A DNA stretch of 64,000 nt, taken from Luteibacter pinisoli. Its GTDB lineage: Bacteria; Pseudomonadota; Gammaproteobacteria; Xanthomonadales; Rhodanobacteraceae. The notes beneath the pieces were generated by a model. The model saw only the letters and a program-made list of their open reading frames with translations, ran no database searches and was not told the DNA's origin. Both the position numbers and the translations under genes were made by a program. Location of the stretch: contig NZ_CP041046.1 of the NCBI RefSeq assembly GCF_006385595.1, forward strand, positions 1,240,001 to 1,304,000, in the 5' to 3' direction. This document shows, piece after piece, positions 32,980-40,836 of the stretch (its first letter is position 1; every line of letters starts with the position of its first letter).

Positions 32980-33461
32980 ACCGCTTCGAAGCGGTTGGCG
33001 TCGCGGTTCTTGCGGACGCTCTTCGGATCCCACACGCGGCCATTCATCGCGATATACACGCCATCGTCCAGCGTCTGCACCGCGCCCACGGCGCAGCCGA
33101 CGTTGAACACGGCGTCGGAACCCTGGAAGCGCGCCGGGTTCAGCGCGCCGGTGAGGACGATGACCTTGCCCGGAATGCCTGCGAGGATGGCCGCGGTCTC
33201 GACCATCGTGTCCGTGCCGTGCGTGACCAGCACGTGGCGGTGGGGCTGGGCTTCGATGGTGCTGCGGACCAGGGCGCGGTCTTCGTCGGTGACGTGCAGG
33301 CTGTCCTTGCGCAGGATGGGGATCACGTCGAAACGGAACGCGACGCCCAGCTGGCCGAGGATCTCACCGATCTGCGGCGCGCCGATCTGGTAATCCGACT
33401 TGTCGTCGAAGTAGATCTTGTCGATGGTGCCGCCGGTGGTGACGATGGTGAGATGCTGCAT
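32976..33461 (-). CDS. Asparaginase N-domain protein (single-domain form)
   Basis: 161 residues from the ATG at 33461; upstream frame text is not protein-like. It starts MQHLTIVTTGGTIDKIYFD with the first catalytic Thr, has VTHGTDTMVETAAIL with the second Thr-Asp pair, and IVLTGALNPARFQGSDA as in type I asparaginases. The family enzyme is about 330 residues with a C-terminal domain completing the dimer active site; that domain is absent, the protein ending AMNGRVWDPKSVRKNRDANRFEAV. Short forms like this are known in proteobacteria. Catalytic activity on asparagine is uncertain. Confidence 0.85.
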   Translation of the reverse strand: MQHLTIVTTGGTIDKIYFDDKSDYQIGAPQIGEILGQLGVAFRFDVIPILRKDSLHVTDEDRALVRSTIEAQPHRHVLVTHGTDTMVETAAILAGIPGKVIVLTGALNPARFQGSDAVFNVGCAVGAVQTLDDGVYIAMNGRVWDPKSVRKNRDANRFEAV

Positions 33462-33499
33462 GGACTGGCCTGGTGCGCGAGTGAAGCGGGGCGCCCATT

Positions 33500-35140
33500 C
33501 TAGCGCTGTGCGGCCAGCAGGGCATCGTCGTCGTTGGCGGGCAGCGCCAGGCGGTCCAGGCCGCGCGCCATGAAACGGCGACAGGCCGCCGCCGCGCGCG
33601 CATCGCCCGCGGCCGCGCCCCATCCCGCCGAGCGGACGAGCAGCGCCCCGGCCATGCAGCGGGCCAGGGTGAAGGCGATACCGCGGGCCGAGGCCTCCAG
33701 CGAGGTCCGGTCGCCCACCACGTCGCCGAGCAGGGCCTCGGTGGTATCCAGCGTGGCCTCGATGCCGGCCCGCTCCGGTGCGTCGGCCGGCACCAGCGAT
33801 GCCACCGCGGCACGGATCGGTGCGAGGCCGCTACTGCCGAGGGCGCGCAGCATGTCGAGCGACAGGACGTTGGTGGTGCCTTCCCAGATCGCATACACCT
33901 GCGCATCGCGCAGGAGCTGGGGCAGGCCCGTGTCTTCGATGTAGCCGGCACCACCGAAGCACTCCAGCGCCTCGGAGGCTACGCGGATCGAGACTTTCGC
34001 CGTCCACAGCTTCGCCAGGGGCGTCAGCAGGCGCAGCAAGGCAGCGTCGTGGGCATCGCCCATGCCGTGCTCGGTGCGGCCGAGCAGTTCGGCCACGTAG
34101 AACGCGAGCGAGAACGCGCCTTCGAATTCGGCCTGCATGTTGGCCAGGGTGCGCGCGTGCAGCGGCTGGTCGACCAGGCGCGCGCCGAACGCACTGCGCC
34201 GCGTGGCGTAGTCACGGGCCAGCGCGATGGCGCGGGACATGGTCGCCACGGCACAGACGGCATTCCACGTGCGCGTGACATTGAGCATCGGCGCCACCTG
34301 GCGCACGCCATGCTCCAGCGCGCCGACCGGCGTGGCGGGCACGCCATCGAGGTGGACTTCCGCCGTGGGCAGCTCATGCGTGCCGAGTTTCTTCTTCAGG
34401 CGGTCGATGGTGAGCCCTTGCCACCGGCCTTCGTCGTCCCGGGTCTCGACATAGAACAGGGCGAGCGCCGAGGTGCCCGGGCCGGCGCCTTCGGGGCGTG
34501 CCAGGGCCAGCGCCGCTTCACCCACCACGGCCGAGCTGAACCACTTGCGCCCATACAGTCGCCACTGGCCTGTCTCGTCCTGTCGCGCCGTCGTTTCGGT
34601 GCGGCCGACGTCGGAGCCGCCGGGGGTCTCCGTCATCCACTGCCCGGAGAGCCATAGCGTGGCAGGGTCGCGGCTGAGGAAGTGCGGCAGCGCGCGGTCG
34701 ATCAGGGCCTGGTTGCCCGAGGCTTTCAAGGCGGTCGCGGCACCGTCGGTCATCGCCAGCGGGCAGCAATAAAACTCGCTGGCCGGGTGATAGAGGTAAA
34801 CGCGGGCGAACTCTTCCACGCGTGACCACGGCGATTCGCCATGGCCGGCCGCGAGCACGGCATGCCGCGTGGTGATCTGCGGGCCTTCCTCCCACGCAGG
34901 CGTCAGCGCGATACGGTCGACGCGCGCGCCCCAGGCATCCCATTGGGTGAGGACAGGCTCCGTGCGTGGCGTGAGCTGGTGCCGCTCGTAGGCTTCGAGC
35001 GCGTATTCGCCCAGCGCGTCGAGGTCAGGAGCGCAGGCCGCCAGCCGGTCTACCGGCAAGGTGTGGCCCAGCCACGCGTCGAGCACGCGGTCGTCGCGGA
35101 ACGGATGCGCCAGGCGTGGCGCGTCCTGCAGAAAGCCCAT
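33500..35140 (-). CDS. aidB: AidB-like acyl-CoA dehydrogenase
   Basis: 546 residues from the ATG at 35140 (GAGAGGGA upstream), equal to E. coli AidB (541). The text ACAPDLDALGEYALEAYERHQLTPRTEPVLTQWDAWGARVDRI is the AidB N-terminal region; the flavin core has GGSDVGRTETTA, KWFSSAV and IWEGTTNVLSLDMLRALG. The C-terminal helical part is typical of AidB, which binds FAD and DNA and is induced by alkylation in E. coli. Its dehydrogenase substrate is unclear. It lies between DUF2069 and the asparaginase-like gene, all on one strand, 38 bp before the latter. Ada is not in the window. Confidence 0.9.
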   Translation of the reverse strand: MGFLQDAPRLAHPFRDDRVLDAWLGHTLPVDRLAACAPDLDALGEYALEAYERHQLTPRTEPVLTQWDAWGARVDRIALTPAWEEGPQITTRHAVLAAGHGESPWSRVEEFARVYLYHPASEFYCCPLAMTDGAATALKASGNQALIDRALPHFLSRDPATLWLSGQWMTETPGGSDVGRTETTARQDETGQWRLYGRKWFSSAVVGEAALALARPEGAGPGTSALALFYVETRDDEGRWQGLTIDRLKKKLGTHELPTAEVHLDGVPATPVGALEHGVRQVAPMLNVTRTWNAVCAVATMSRAIALARDYATRRSAFGARLVDQPLHARTLANMQAEFEGAFSLAFYVAELLGRTEHGMGDAHDAALLRLLTPLAKLWTAKVSIRVASEALECFGGAGYIEDTGLPQLLRDAQVYAIWEGTTNVLSLDMLRALGSSGLAPIRAAVASLVPADAPERAGIEATLDTTEALLGDVVGDRTSLEASARGIAFTLARCMAGALLVRSAGWGAAAGDARAAAACRRFMARGLDRLALPANDDDALLAAQR

Positions 35141-35199
35141 GAGACATCCCTCTCCGTTGGCAGTCGCGTATAGGGTGCACCATCTGGCGCGTGCGCGGG

Positions 35200-35535
35200 T
35201 TAGCGGCGCCGCACACCCGCGCCCAGCGTGCCGATCAACACCAGGCACAGCACGAGCTCGATCCACGCCAGCCAGCGATCGCCGGTGGAGCTCCATGCCT
35301 CGGATACCCCGTGGCAAAAATAGAACAGCGCCAGCGTGCCCACCCAAAGCAGCGCGCGGGTGATGTTGCGCAGGGCCAGCGCCGGCAGCAGCAGGGGCGG
35401 GACGGTGATCAGCAGGGCGACCCATGCCGGCATGGAAACCGGCGGGTACAGCGTGTACCAGAGCAGCTGCACGGCGAGCAGCCCCGCCCACGCCCCCAGG
35501 CCGGCCTTCTGCAGGCCGGTGGCCGGTGCCCTCAC
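35200..35535 (-). CDS. DUF2069 inner membrane protein
   Basis: 111 residues with four membrane segments (about 12-30, 36-55, 60-78, 86-106), the usual DUF2069 layout: LLAVQLLWYTLYPP, ALLITVPPLLLPALALRN, ALLWVGTLALFYFCHGVSEAW, RWLAWIELVLCLVLIGTL. The function is unknown. The gene regularly follows wrbA in xanthomonads and relatives; here the start overlaps the wrbA stop by 4 bp, so the two are coupled. Confidence 0.92.
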   Translation of the reverse strand: MRAPATGLQKAGLGAWAGLLAVQLLWYTLYPPVSMPAWVALLITVPPLLLPALALRNITRALLWVGTLALFYFCHGVSEAWSSTGDRWLAWIELVLCLVLIGTLGAGVRRR

Positions 35536-36134
35536 GCGGGCGTGCCCAGGCGGCGGGCGATGTCCGCCAGGCGCTTGCCCAGGCTGCGGGCCAGTTCGCG
35601 CTCGTCCGCCGAGATGGCGTTATCGCCACGGTGTCCGGCCACGTGGCTTGCTCCGTAAGGCGTGCCGCCGGTGGTCGTGGTGCTCAACAGGGGCTCGGTG
35701 TACGGGATGCCGACAATCACCATGCCGTGGTGAAGCAGGGGCAGGGCCATGGAAATCAGCGTGGCTTCCTGGCCACCGTGCATGGTGCTCGTCGAGGTGA
35801 ACATCGCGGCCGGCTTGCCGGCGAGGGCGCCCGACGCCCATTCGGCACCGGTGCTGTCGAGGAAATACTTCAGCGGCGCGGCCATGTTGCCAAAGCGGGT
35901 AGGGCTGCCCAGCGCCAGGCCCACGCATTCGACCAGGTCGGCGCGGGTGACGTAGGGCGCGCCATCCTCGGGCTCCGGCGGGGCGGCAACCTCGGTCACC
36001 GGTGCCACGGGCGGCACCTGGCGCAGGCGGGCGCGCATGCCGGGTACTTCCTCGATGCCGCGGGCGACGAAGCGGGCGAGCTGGGCCGTGTGGCCACTGC
36101 GGCTGTAGTAGAGTACGAGGATGTCGTGAGACAT
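35532..36134 (-). CDS. wrbA: NAD(P)H:quinone oxidoreductase WrbA
   Basis: 200 residues, flavodoxin fold. It begins SHDILVLYYSRSGHTAQLARFVARG with the FMN phosphate loop, then GLALGSPTRFGNMAAPLKYFLDSTGAEW and TSTSTMHGGQEATLISMALPLLHHGMVIVGIPYTE, all WrbA marks. It reduces quinones by two electrons, limiting radical formation. It leads a run with DUF2069, aidB and perhaps the asparaginase-like gene. A hairpin next to the start may cover its weak ribosome site. Confidence 0.95.
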   Translation of the reverse strand: MSHDILVLYYSRSGHTAQLARFVARGIEEVPGMRARLRQVPPVAPVTEVAAPPEPEDGAPYVTRADLVECVGLALGSPTRFGNMAAPLKYFLDSTGAEWASGALAGKPAAMFTSTSTMHGGQEATLISMALPLLHHGMVIVGIPYTEPLLSTTTTGGTPYGASHVAGHRGDNAISADERELARSLGKRLADIARRLGTPA

Positions 36135-36140
36135 GGAGGG

Positions 36141-36158
36141 GCGCCTTTAAGAAGGCGC
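36141..36158 (-). promoter_or_regulatory. hairpin over the wrbA ribosome site region
   Basis: GCGCCTT (36141-36147) and AAGGCGC (36152-36158) form a perfect 7-bp stem with a TAAG loop, 6 bp from the wrbA ATG. On the minus strand its 3' arm contains AAGG, the only plausible ribosome site, so folding could limit translation. It could also mark the divergent yihY leader. Confidence 0.3.
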
Positions 36159-36188
36159 TAGTCTCGCAGAACTACGAGGACGTTCCCA

Positions 36189-37478
36189 ATGGTCCGGGAC
36201 ACACGAAGGATGCCCATGCCGCGCTTCGACCGCGACCGCGCCCTGAGCTTTACCCGTTTTACCTGGCTGCGCTTTGTCGACGACAAGTGCTTCGAGACGG
36301 CCGGCGCGCTGTCCTACACCACCCTGGTATCGCTGGTGCCGCTGACGGTCGCGGTGTTCGCCATCCTCTCCGCGTTCCCCGTATTCGCCGAGTGGCGGGG
36401 CAGCCTGGCCAACTACGCCTTCCAGAATTTCGTGCCGGCCACCGGCATCAAGATCCAGGAATACATGCTGGCGTTCGCTGACAAGGCCAGCCAGCTCACT
36501 GGCATTTCCATCCTCGTGATGCTGTTCAGTGCGGTATCGATGATGGTCAGCATTGAGGATCGTCTCAACCGCATCTGGCGCGTACGCAAGCCACGGGGCT
36601 GGACGTCGCGCCTGCTTCTGTACTGGGCGGCCCTCACGCTCGGGCCCATCCTCGTCGTCGGCGGCCTGGTGCTGTCGTCGTACCTCACCGCGCTGCCGAT
36701 GCTGCATGCGGCGGCGGACCAGCTTGTCAGCCAGGGCGGCCTGCTCAACCTGTTGCCCTTCGTGATCACCTTCGTGACGCTGGTGCTCATGTACACGATG
36801 GTGCCGAACCGGCGCATATCGTGGCGGCACGCGGCCATCGGCGCCTTGCTCGGCGCGCTGCTGTTCGAAATCGCCCGCTGGGGGTTCACCGAGTTCATCC
36901 GCAACGCGCCGACGTATGAAGAAATCTACGGTGCGCTGGCGGCCATCCCGATCTTCCTTCTGTGGATCTACCTGTCGTGGATCATCGTGATCCTCGGCGC
37001 CTCCATCGCCGCGTCCATTTCCGCGTTTGAATACACCCGCCCGCACGATGCGCTGCCCGAAGGCGCGGAGTTCATCGGCCTGCTGGTGGTGTTGCAGCAT
37101 TTCGTCACCGCGCAACGCACGGGCGAAAGCGTGGACCCGGCCACCGTCCGGCTCAGCGACCCGTACCTGCCGTCCAACGCCATCGCGTGTTATTTCGAAG
37201 ACCTGCAGAAGGCCGACATGATCCAGCGCTGCGAAACCGGCGGCTGGATGCTCAGCCGCAGCCTGGACGCCACGGAACTGCTTCGCGTGTACCGTTGCAC
37301 CCATTACCGCCTTCCGCTGCACCCACGCGAGCAGGTCGCGCGGCTGGGCATCCGCCTGCCGGCCGACCTGCTGGTGCTGCTGGACCAGCTCGCCGTGGCG
37401 CTCGATGCCACGCTGGGTGCCCGGCTCGACCAGCTTTTTCCTCCGCCCACCGTCCCCCACGAGGATGCCACCGCATGA
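36189..37478 (+). CDS. YihY/UPF0761 (formerly RNase BN) inner membrane protein
   Basis: 429 residues. Six membrane helices lie in the first 290 residues: ALSYTTLVSLVPLTVAVFAILSAF, ISILVMLFSAVSMMVSIEDRLNRIW, LLLYWAALTLGPILVVGGLVLSS, LLPFVITFVTLVLMYTMVPN, HAAIGALLGALLFEIARWGFTEF, and IPIFLLWIYLSWIIVILGASIAAS. These are hallmarks of YihY. The C-terminal 130 residues are soluble and winged-helix-like, as in the longer variants. The family was once called ribonuclease BN in error and its function is unknown. Start at 36189 (GAGGA upstream); an ATG at 36210 is the alternative. It overlaps the next gene by 4 bp. Confidence 0.9.
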   Translation: MVRDTRRMPMPRFDRDRALSFTRFTWLRFVDDKCFETAGALSYTTLVSLVPLTVAVFAILSAFPVFAEWRGSLANYAFQNFVPATGIKIQEYMLAFADKASQLTGISILVMLFSAVSMMVSIEDRLNRIWRVRKPRGWTSRLLLYWAALTLGPILVVGGLVLSSYLTALPMLHAAADQLVSQGGLLNLLPFVITFVTLVLMYTMVPNRRISWRHAAIGALLGALLFEIARWGFTEFIRNAPTYEEIYGALAAIPIFLLWIYLSWIIVILGASIAASISAFEYTRPHDALPEGAEFIGLLVVLQHFVTAQRTGESVDPATVRLSDPYLPSNAIACYFEDLQKADMIQRCETGGWMLSRSLDATELLRVYRCTHYRLPLHPREQVARLGIRLPADLLVLLDQLAVALDATLGARLDQLFPPPTVPHEDATA

Positions 37479-37939
37479 TTTCCCGCTTCATCGCCGCCCT
37501 GGCGCTCGCCGTCGCCGTGCCCGCCATGGCCTCCACCACCACGCCCGAGCTGAAGGTCAAGACGCTCGACGGCAAGCCGTTCGACCTCGCCGCGCAGCGC
37601 GGCAAGTGGGTCGTCGTGAACTACTGGGCCACCTGGTGCGTGCCGTGCATCAAGGAGATGCCGGATATCTCGGCGTTCGTGACGTCGCGCAAGGACGTGG
37701 TCGCCATCGGCCTGGCCTTCGAGGACTCGGATCCGAACGACATCCGCGCGTTCGTCGCCAAGCACCCGGTGACGTATGCCATCGCCCAGGTGGATGTGAT
37801 GGCGCCGCCGAAGGACTTTGATACGCCGAAGGGCCTGCCCACCACGTACCTCATCGCACCGGACGGCCACGTGGCCAAGCGCTTCGTGGGCCCGGTGGAT
37901 GCCGCGAAACTCAACGAGGCTATCGCCAAGGGGAAATGA
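37475..37939 (+). CDS. TlpA-like thiol-disulfide protein
   Basis: 154 residues with a signal peptide (MISRFIAALALAVAVPAMAS). The thioredoxin fold has WCVPC (Cys55, Cys58) in YWATWCVPCIKEMPDISAF and a cis-proline region GLPTTYLIAPDGHV. TlpA/ResA-like proteins reduce disulfides in the periplasm, for example in cytochrome c or copper protein maturation; the SCO1 and PCu(A)C genes 300 bp away support a copper/oxidase link, as inference. The ATG overlaps the YihY stop (ATGA) and it is followed 1 bp later by the acylphosphatase gene. Confidence 0.92.
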   Translation: MISRFIAALALAVAVPAMASTTTPELKVKTLDGKPFDLAAQRGKWVVVNYWATWCVPCIKEMPDISAFVTSRKDVVAIGLAFEDSDPNDIRAFVAKHPVTYAIAQVDVMAPPKDFDTPKGLPTTYLIAPDGHVAKRFVGPVDAAKLNEAIAKGK

Positions 37940-37940
37940 G

Positions 37941-38210
37941 ATGAATGCCGCGCGATTCGTCGTCAGGGGAAGGGTGCAGGGCGTGTTCTTCCGTGCCTCG
38001 GCCCGCGAACAGGCGGTGCAGCTGAAGCTCACCGGGCACGCGCGCAACCTGCTGGATGGCAGCGTTGAAGTGGTGGCCTATGGCGACGCCGCGGCACTCA
38101 ATCACCTGGAAACGTGGCTGCGCGACGGACCGCCCACGGCCGAGGTCACGGAGTTCTATCGCGAGGACATCGGCGCGCACGACGTGCCCGCCGATTTCCG
38201 CACGCTCTAG
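37941..38210 (+). CDS. acyP: Acylphosphatase
   Basis: 89 residues. The start AARFVVRGRVQGVFFRASAREQAVQLKLTGHARNLLDGSVEVVAYGD contains the phosphate-binding loop VQGVFFR with catalytic Arg and, later, the conserved Asn (GHARNLLDGSV). It hydrolyses acyl phosphates such as carbamoyl or acetyl phosphate. The ATG directly follows the preceding stop, so the two are in one transcript with YihY. Confidence 0.95.
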   Translation: MNAARFVVRGRVQGVFFRASAREQAVQLKLTGHARNLLDGSVEVVAYGDAAALNHLETWLRDGPPTAEVTEFYREDIGAHDVPADFRTL

Positions 38211-38216
38211 GCTGGC

Positions 38217-38663
38217 TCAGTCGGCGGGCCCGTTCGCGTTTGCCGGACGGGCCAGGAAGGTCACCGGCAGGGTGCTGCCGTCCGAAAGGGTAAAGGTCAC
38301 CCGTACCTTGTCGCCCGGGTTCACCGGGTGCTTTGCCTGCATCAGCATCACGTGGTAACCACCCGGCGCGAAGGCGACGCTGCCCTTCGCGGGCACCGGC
38401 ACCTTGTCCACCATTTCCATCCGGCCCATGCCGGTTTCCGTGCTGCTGCGGTGGATCATGGCGTCGCCGTAATCCGGGCTGGCGGCGCCGGTCACGGCCA
38501 CGGCCTTGTCCGAGGTGTTCTGCAGCGTGACGTAGCCGCCCGCGGGCAGGCTGCCCGGCAGCACGCGGATCCATGCACCGCTGGCCGTCACGGTGGTCGT
38601 GTCAGCCGCCTGCGCGGCGCCGGTGGCGAGCAGGGCGGCGAGGAAGAGCGAGCGCATCATCAC
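38217..38663 (-). CDS. Periplasmic copper chaperone PCu(A)C
   Basis: 148 residues with a signal peptide ending near AQA (1-19). The DUF461 fold shows the H(M)X10MX21HXM copper-binding set: MIHRSS (Met69, His71), MGRMEM (Met82/Met84) and YHVMLM (His104, Met106). It delivers Cu(I) to the CuA site of cytochrome oxidase together with SCO1. The adjacent upstream gene, 3 bp away, is SCO1, making a two-gene copper-delivery operon. Confidence 0.94.
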   Translation of the reverse strand: MMMRSLFLAALLATGAAQAADTTTVTASGAWIRVLPGSLPAGGYVTLQNTSDKAVAVTGAASPDYGDAMIHRSSTETGMGRMEMVDKVPVPAKGSVAFAPGGYHVMLMQAKHPVNPGDKVRVTFTLSDGSTLPVTFLARPANANGPAD

Positions 38664-38666
38664 GGA

Positions 38667-39278
38667 TCAGGGCTCCAGGGCGGTGAGCAGGTGCAGGTCA
38701 TGGACGATATCGTCCTGCGACGCGGACGGCGTGGCGAGGAGGCGAGCCTTGCCCTTGCCGTCGAAAAGATAGATGGCCGAGCTATGGCTGACGTCGTAAT
38801 TGCCGTCACCGCGGTCCGGTTCGCGGGTGAAGGCCGAGCGGTAGCGCTTGGCCAGCGCCTCGACATCGGCCTGCGAGCCGACGAGGCCCACGGCGCGCTT
38901 GTCGAAGGCATTGACGTAGGCGTGCATCACCGCCGGCGTATCGCGTGCCGGGTCCACGCTGACGAAGAGGATGCGGACCTGGTCGGCGGGCGCGCCGAGG
39001 CGGTCAAGCACCACGTGCAGCTGGGTGAGGGTAAGCGGGCAGACATCCGGACAATGCGTGTAGCCGAAATACATGATCGCGACCTTGCCGCGATAGTCCG
39101 CGGCGGTCACGGCCTTGCCGTTGTCGTCGGTGAGCTTGAAGTCGAGGTCGGGCAGGTGGCCGGCCACGTCGTTGAGCCGCCATGCCGGCTTCGCCTCGCG
39201 CTGGCAGGCGGCAAGCGGGAGCAGGATGGCGAGGGCAAGCAGGGCCAGGCACACCCGGCGGCACAGGGACGGCTTCAT
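38667..39278 (-). CDS. SCO1/SenC family copper chaperone, lipoprotein
   Basis: 203 residues from the ATG at 39278. A lipobox (LLPLAAC, Cys25) shows anchoring to the membrane. The thioredoxin-like core has GYTHCPDVCP (Cys76, Cys80) and the copper His in YDVSHSSAIYL (His164). SCO1 supplies copper to, or reduces, the CuA centre of cytochrome c oxidase. Operon with PCu(A)C downstream. The divergent DUF423 gene starts 82 bp away. Confidence 0.95.
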   Translation of the reverse strand: MKPSLCRRVCLALLALAILLPLAACQREAKPAWRLNDVAGHLPDLDFKLTDDNGKAVTAADYRGKVAIMYFGYTHCPDVCPLTLTQLHVVLDRLGAPADQVRILFVSVDPARDTPAVMHAYVNAFDKRAVGLVGSQADVEALAKRYRSAFTREPDRGDGNYDVSHSSAIYLFDGKGKARLLATPSASQDDIVHDLHLLTALEP

Positions 39279-39359
39279 GCGACACTCCGTGAACAATCCG
39301 CCGAAGCATACGCCACCGCCGTGCGCCTCACGGCATGGCCCACCCCGGGAAGTACCTGA

Positions 39360-39737
39360 ATGCGACAACCTGTCAGCACCGCCGCCGCGGTATCGGTGGG
39401 CCTGGCAGGCGCCAGTGCCGTGGCCTTCGGTGCGTTCGGCGCCCACGCCTTGCGCGGCACGCTGGATGCCGCCGGCCTCTCCGTGTGGCACACGGGTGTG
39501 GAGTACCACTTCTGGCATGCGCTGGCGCTGTTCGCCGCGGTGCTCGGTCTGCCTGCGGGACGGGCGCGGCAGGCTACGCTGCTGCTGTTCGGCGCAGGCA
39601 TCGTGTTGTTCTCCGGGAGCCTCTACGCGCTGGCCCTGGGCGCACCGCGCTGGACGGGCGCGATCACGCCCCTGGGCGGCGTCGCCTTCATCGCTGGGTG
39701 GATCGCCGCGGCACTGTCGCTGCGCCGCACGCCCTAG
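39360..39737 (+). CDS. DUF423 membrane protein
   Basis: 125 residues with four membrane helices. VGLAGASAVAFGAFGAHALRGTLDAAGLSVWHTGVEYHFWHALALF is the DUF423/YgdD pattern (GAFGAHAL and W.TG..Y...HALAL). Function unknown. The stop overlaps the convergent ribbon-helix-helix gene by 3 bp. Confidence 0.92.
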   Translation: MRQPVSTAAAVSVGLAGASAVAFGAFGAHALRGTLDAAGLSVWHTGVEYHFWHALALFAAVLGLPAGRARQATLLLFGAGIVLFSGSLYALALGAPRWTGAITPLGGVAFIAGWIAAALSLRRTP

Positions 39738-39913
39738 GCGTCGTCCGTGTCATCCGGAGCGCCCGATTTCAGGCGCCCCGCGCGGCGCAGCGCATCGCGA
39801 AGGACGTATTCAATCTGCGCGTTCACCGAGCGCAGCTCGTCCTCGGACCACTTTTGCATGGCCTCGAGAACGGCCGCGCTGATGCGCAGCGGATAGGCTT
39901 TTTTCTCTGCCAC
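39734..39913 (-). CDS. Arc-type ribbon-helix-helix DNA-binding protein
   Basis: 59 residues from the GTG at 39913, too short for many gene finders. It reads AEKKAYPLRISAAVLEAMQK, then WSEDELRSVNAQIEYVLRDALRRAGRLK and an acidic tail. A basic beta strand (KAYPLRI) followed by two helices with NAQIEYVLRDAL is the Arc/MetJ ribbon-helix-helix fold, which binds DNA as a dimer. It follows the SPFH gene with a 3-bp gap, a pair conserved in xanthomonads. It may repress its own operon through the palindrome at 40817-40835; this is inference. Confidence 0.85.
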   Translation of the reverse strand: MAEKKAYPLRISAAVLEAMQKWSEDELRSVNAQIEYVLRDALRRAGRLKSGAPDDTDDA

Positions 39914-39916
39914 GCG

Positions 39917-40786
39917 TCAGCTATACAACGACCCGGTGTTCACCACCGGCTGCGTGGAGCGGTCGCCGCAGAGCACGACCAGCAGGTTGGATACCATCGC
40001 CGCCTTGCGCTCTTCGTCCAGTTCCACCACGCCCTGCTCGCGCAGCTGTTCCAGCGCCAGGGCCACCATGCCGACCGCGCCTTCCACGATGCGGGTACGC
40101 GCCGCGACGATGGCGCTGGCCTGCTGGCGCTGCAGCATGGCCTGGGCGATTTCCTGCGCATACGCGAGGTGGCTGATGCGCGCCTCGACCACCTGCACGC
40201 CGGCCTTCACCAGGCGCGCTTCGATTTCGCGGCCGAGATGATTGTTCACTTCATCGCCGTGGCTGCGCAGGGAAGGGCGGCCGTCGTCATGCGTGTCGTA
40301 CGCGTAGCTCTGCGCCATCTGGCGCAACGCCGATTCGCTCTGGATCTGCACGAAGTTCTCGTAGTCGTTGACGCAGAACACGGCTTCGGCGGTGTCCACC
40401 ACCTGCCACACGACGATGGCGGCGATCTCGATAGGGTTGCCGTCGTTGTCGTTGACCTTCAGCCGGCTGCTTTCGAAGTTGCGCACGCGCAGGCTCACCG
40501 GGCGGCGCGAGTAGAACGGGTTGGTCCAGCGCAGGCCTTCGCGGCGCTCCGTGCCGCTATAGCGGCCGAACAGCTGCATCACCTGGCCCTGGTTGGGCTG
40601 GACCTGGAAGAAGCCCTTGGCCAGGAACGCGAGGAAGCCGAGCAGGATGGCGCCGGCGAACGGCATCAGGGGCTGGCCATGCATGTCCGCGCCCTTCAGG
40701 ACGGTGCCGACAGCGATGAGTCCGATGAAAAACAGGACGACAAGCGACGGAATACCGGGCAGTGACGCGGCAGGACGTTCGTTCAT
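39917..40786 (-). CDS. SPFH/Band 7 (stomatin-like) membrane protein
   Basis: 289 residues. Two N-terminal hydrophobic segments (SLVVLFFIGLIAVGTVL and PFAGAILLGFLAFLA) precede the Band 7 domain: FFQVQPNQGQVMQLFGRYSGTERREGLRWTNPFYSRRPVSLRVRNFESSRLKVNDNDGNPIEIAAIVVWQV, and the helical RAEARLVKAGVQVVEARISHLAYA..IAQAMLQRQQASAIVAARTRIVEGAVGM region. SPFH proteins form membrane scaffolds controlling proteases or lipid order. It is in an operon with the ribbon-helix-helix gene, and no NfeD or FtsH partner is next to it. Confidence 0.92.
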   Translation of the reverse strand: MNERPAASLPGIPSLVVLFFIGLIAVGTVLKGADMHGQPLMPFAGAILLGFLAFLAKGFFQVQPNQGQVMQLFGRYSGTERREGLRWTNPFYSRRPVSLRVRNFESSRLKVNDNDGNPIEIAAIVVWQVVDTAEAVFCVNDYENFVQIQSESALRQMAQSYAYDTHDDGRPSLRSHGDEVNNHLGREIEARLVKAGVQVVEARISHLAYAQEIAQAMLQRQQASAIVAARTRIVEGAVGMVALALEQLREQGVVELDEERKAAMVSNLLVVLCGDRSTQPVVNTGSLYS

Positions 40787-40816
40787 GGTGGCAGGCCCCT
40801 GGGGATGTGGGGCGGA

Positions 40817-40835
40817 TGATATCTAAATGATATCA
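40817..40835. promoter_or_regulatory. 19-bp palindrome upstream of the SPFH/RHH operon
   Basis: TGATATC-N5-GATATCA is a perfect 7-bp inverted repeat, AT-rich in a GC-rich setting, 31-49 bp before the SPFH start. It lies exactly where a -10 region would sit (TAGATA on the minus strand). It is a natural candidate operator for the small RHH protein of the operon. Confidence 0.5.
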
Positions 40836-40836
40836 G

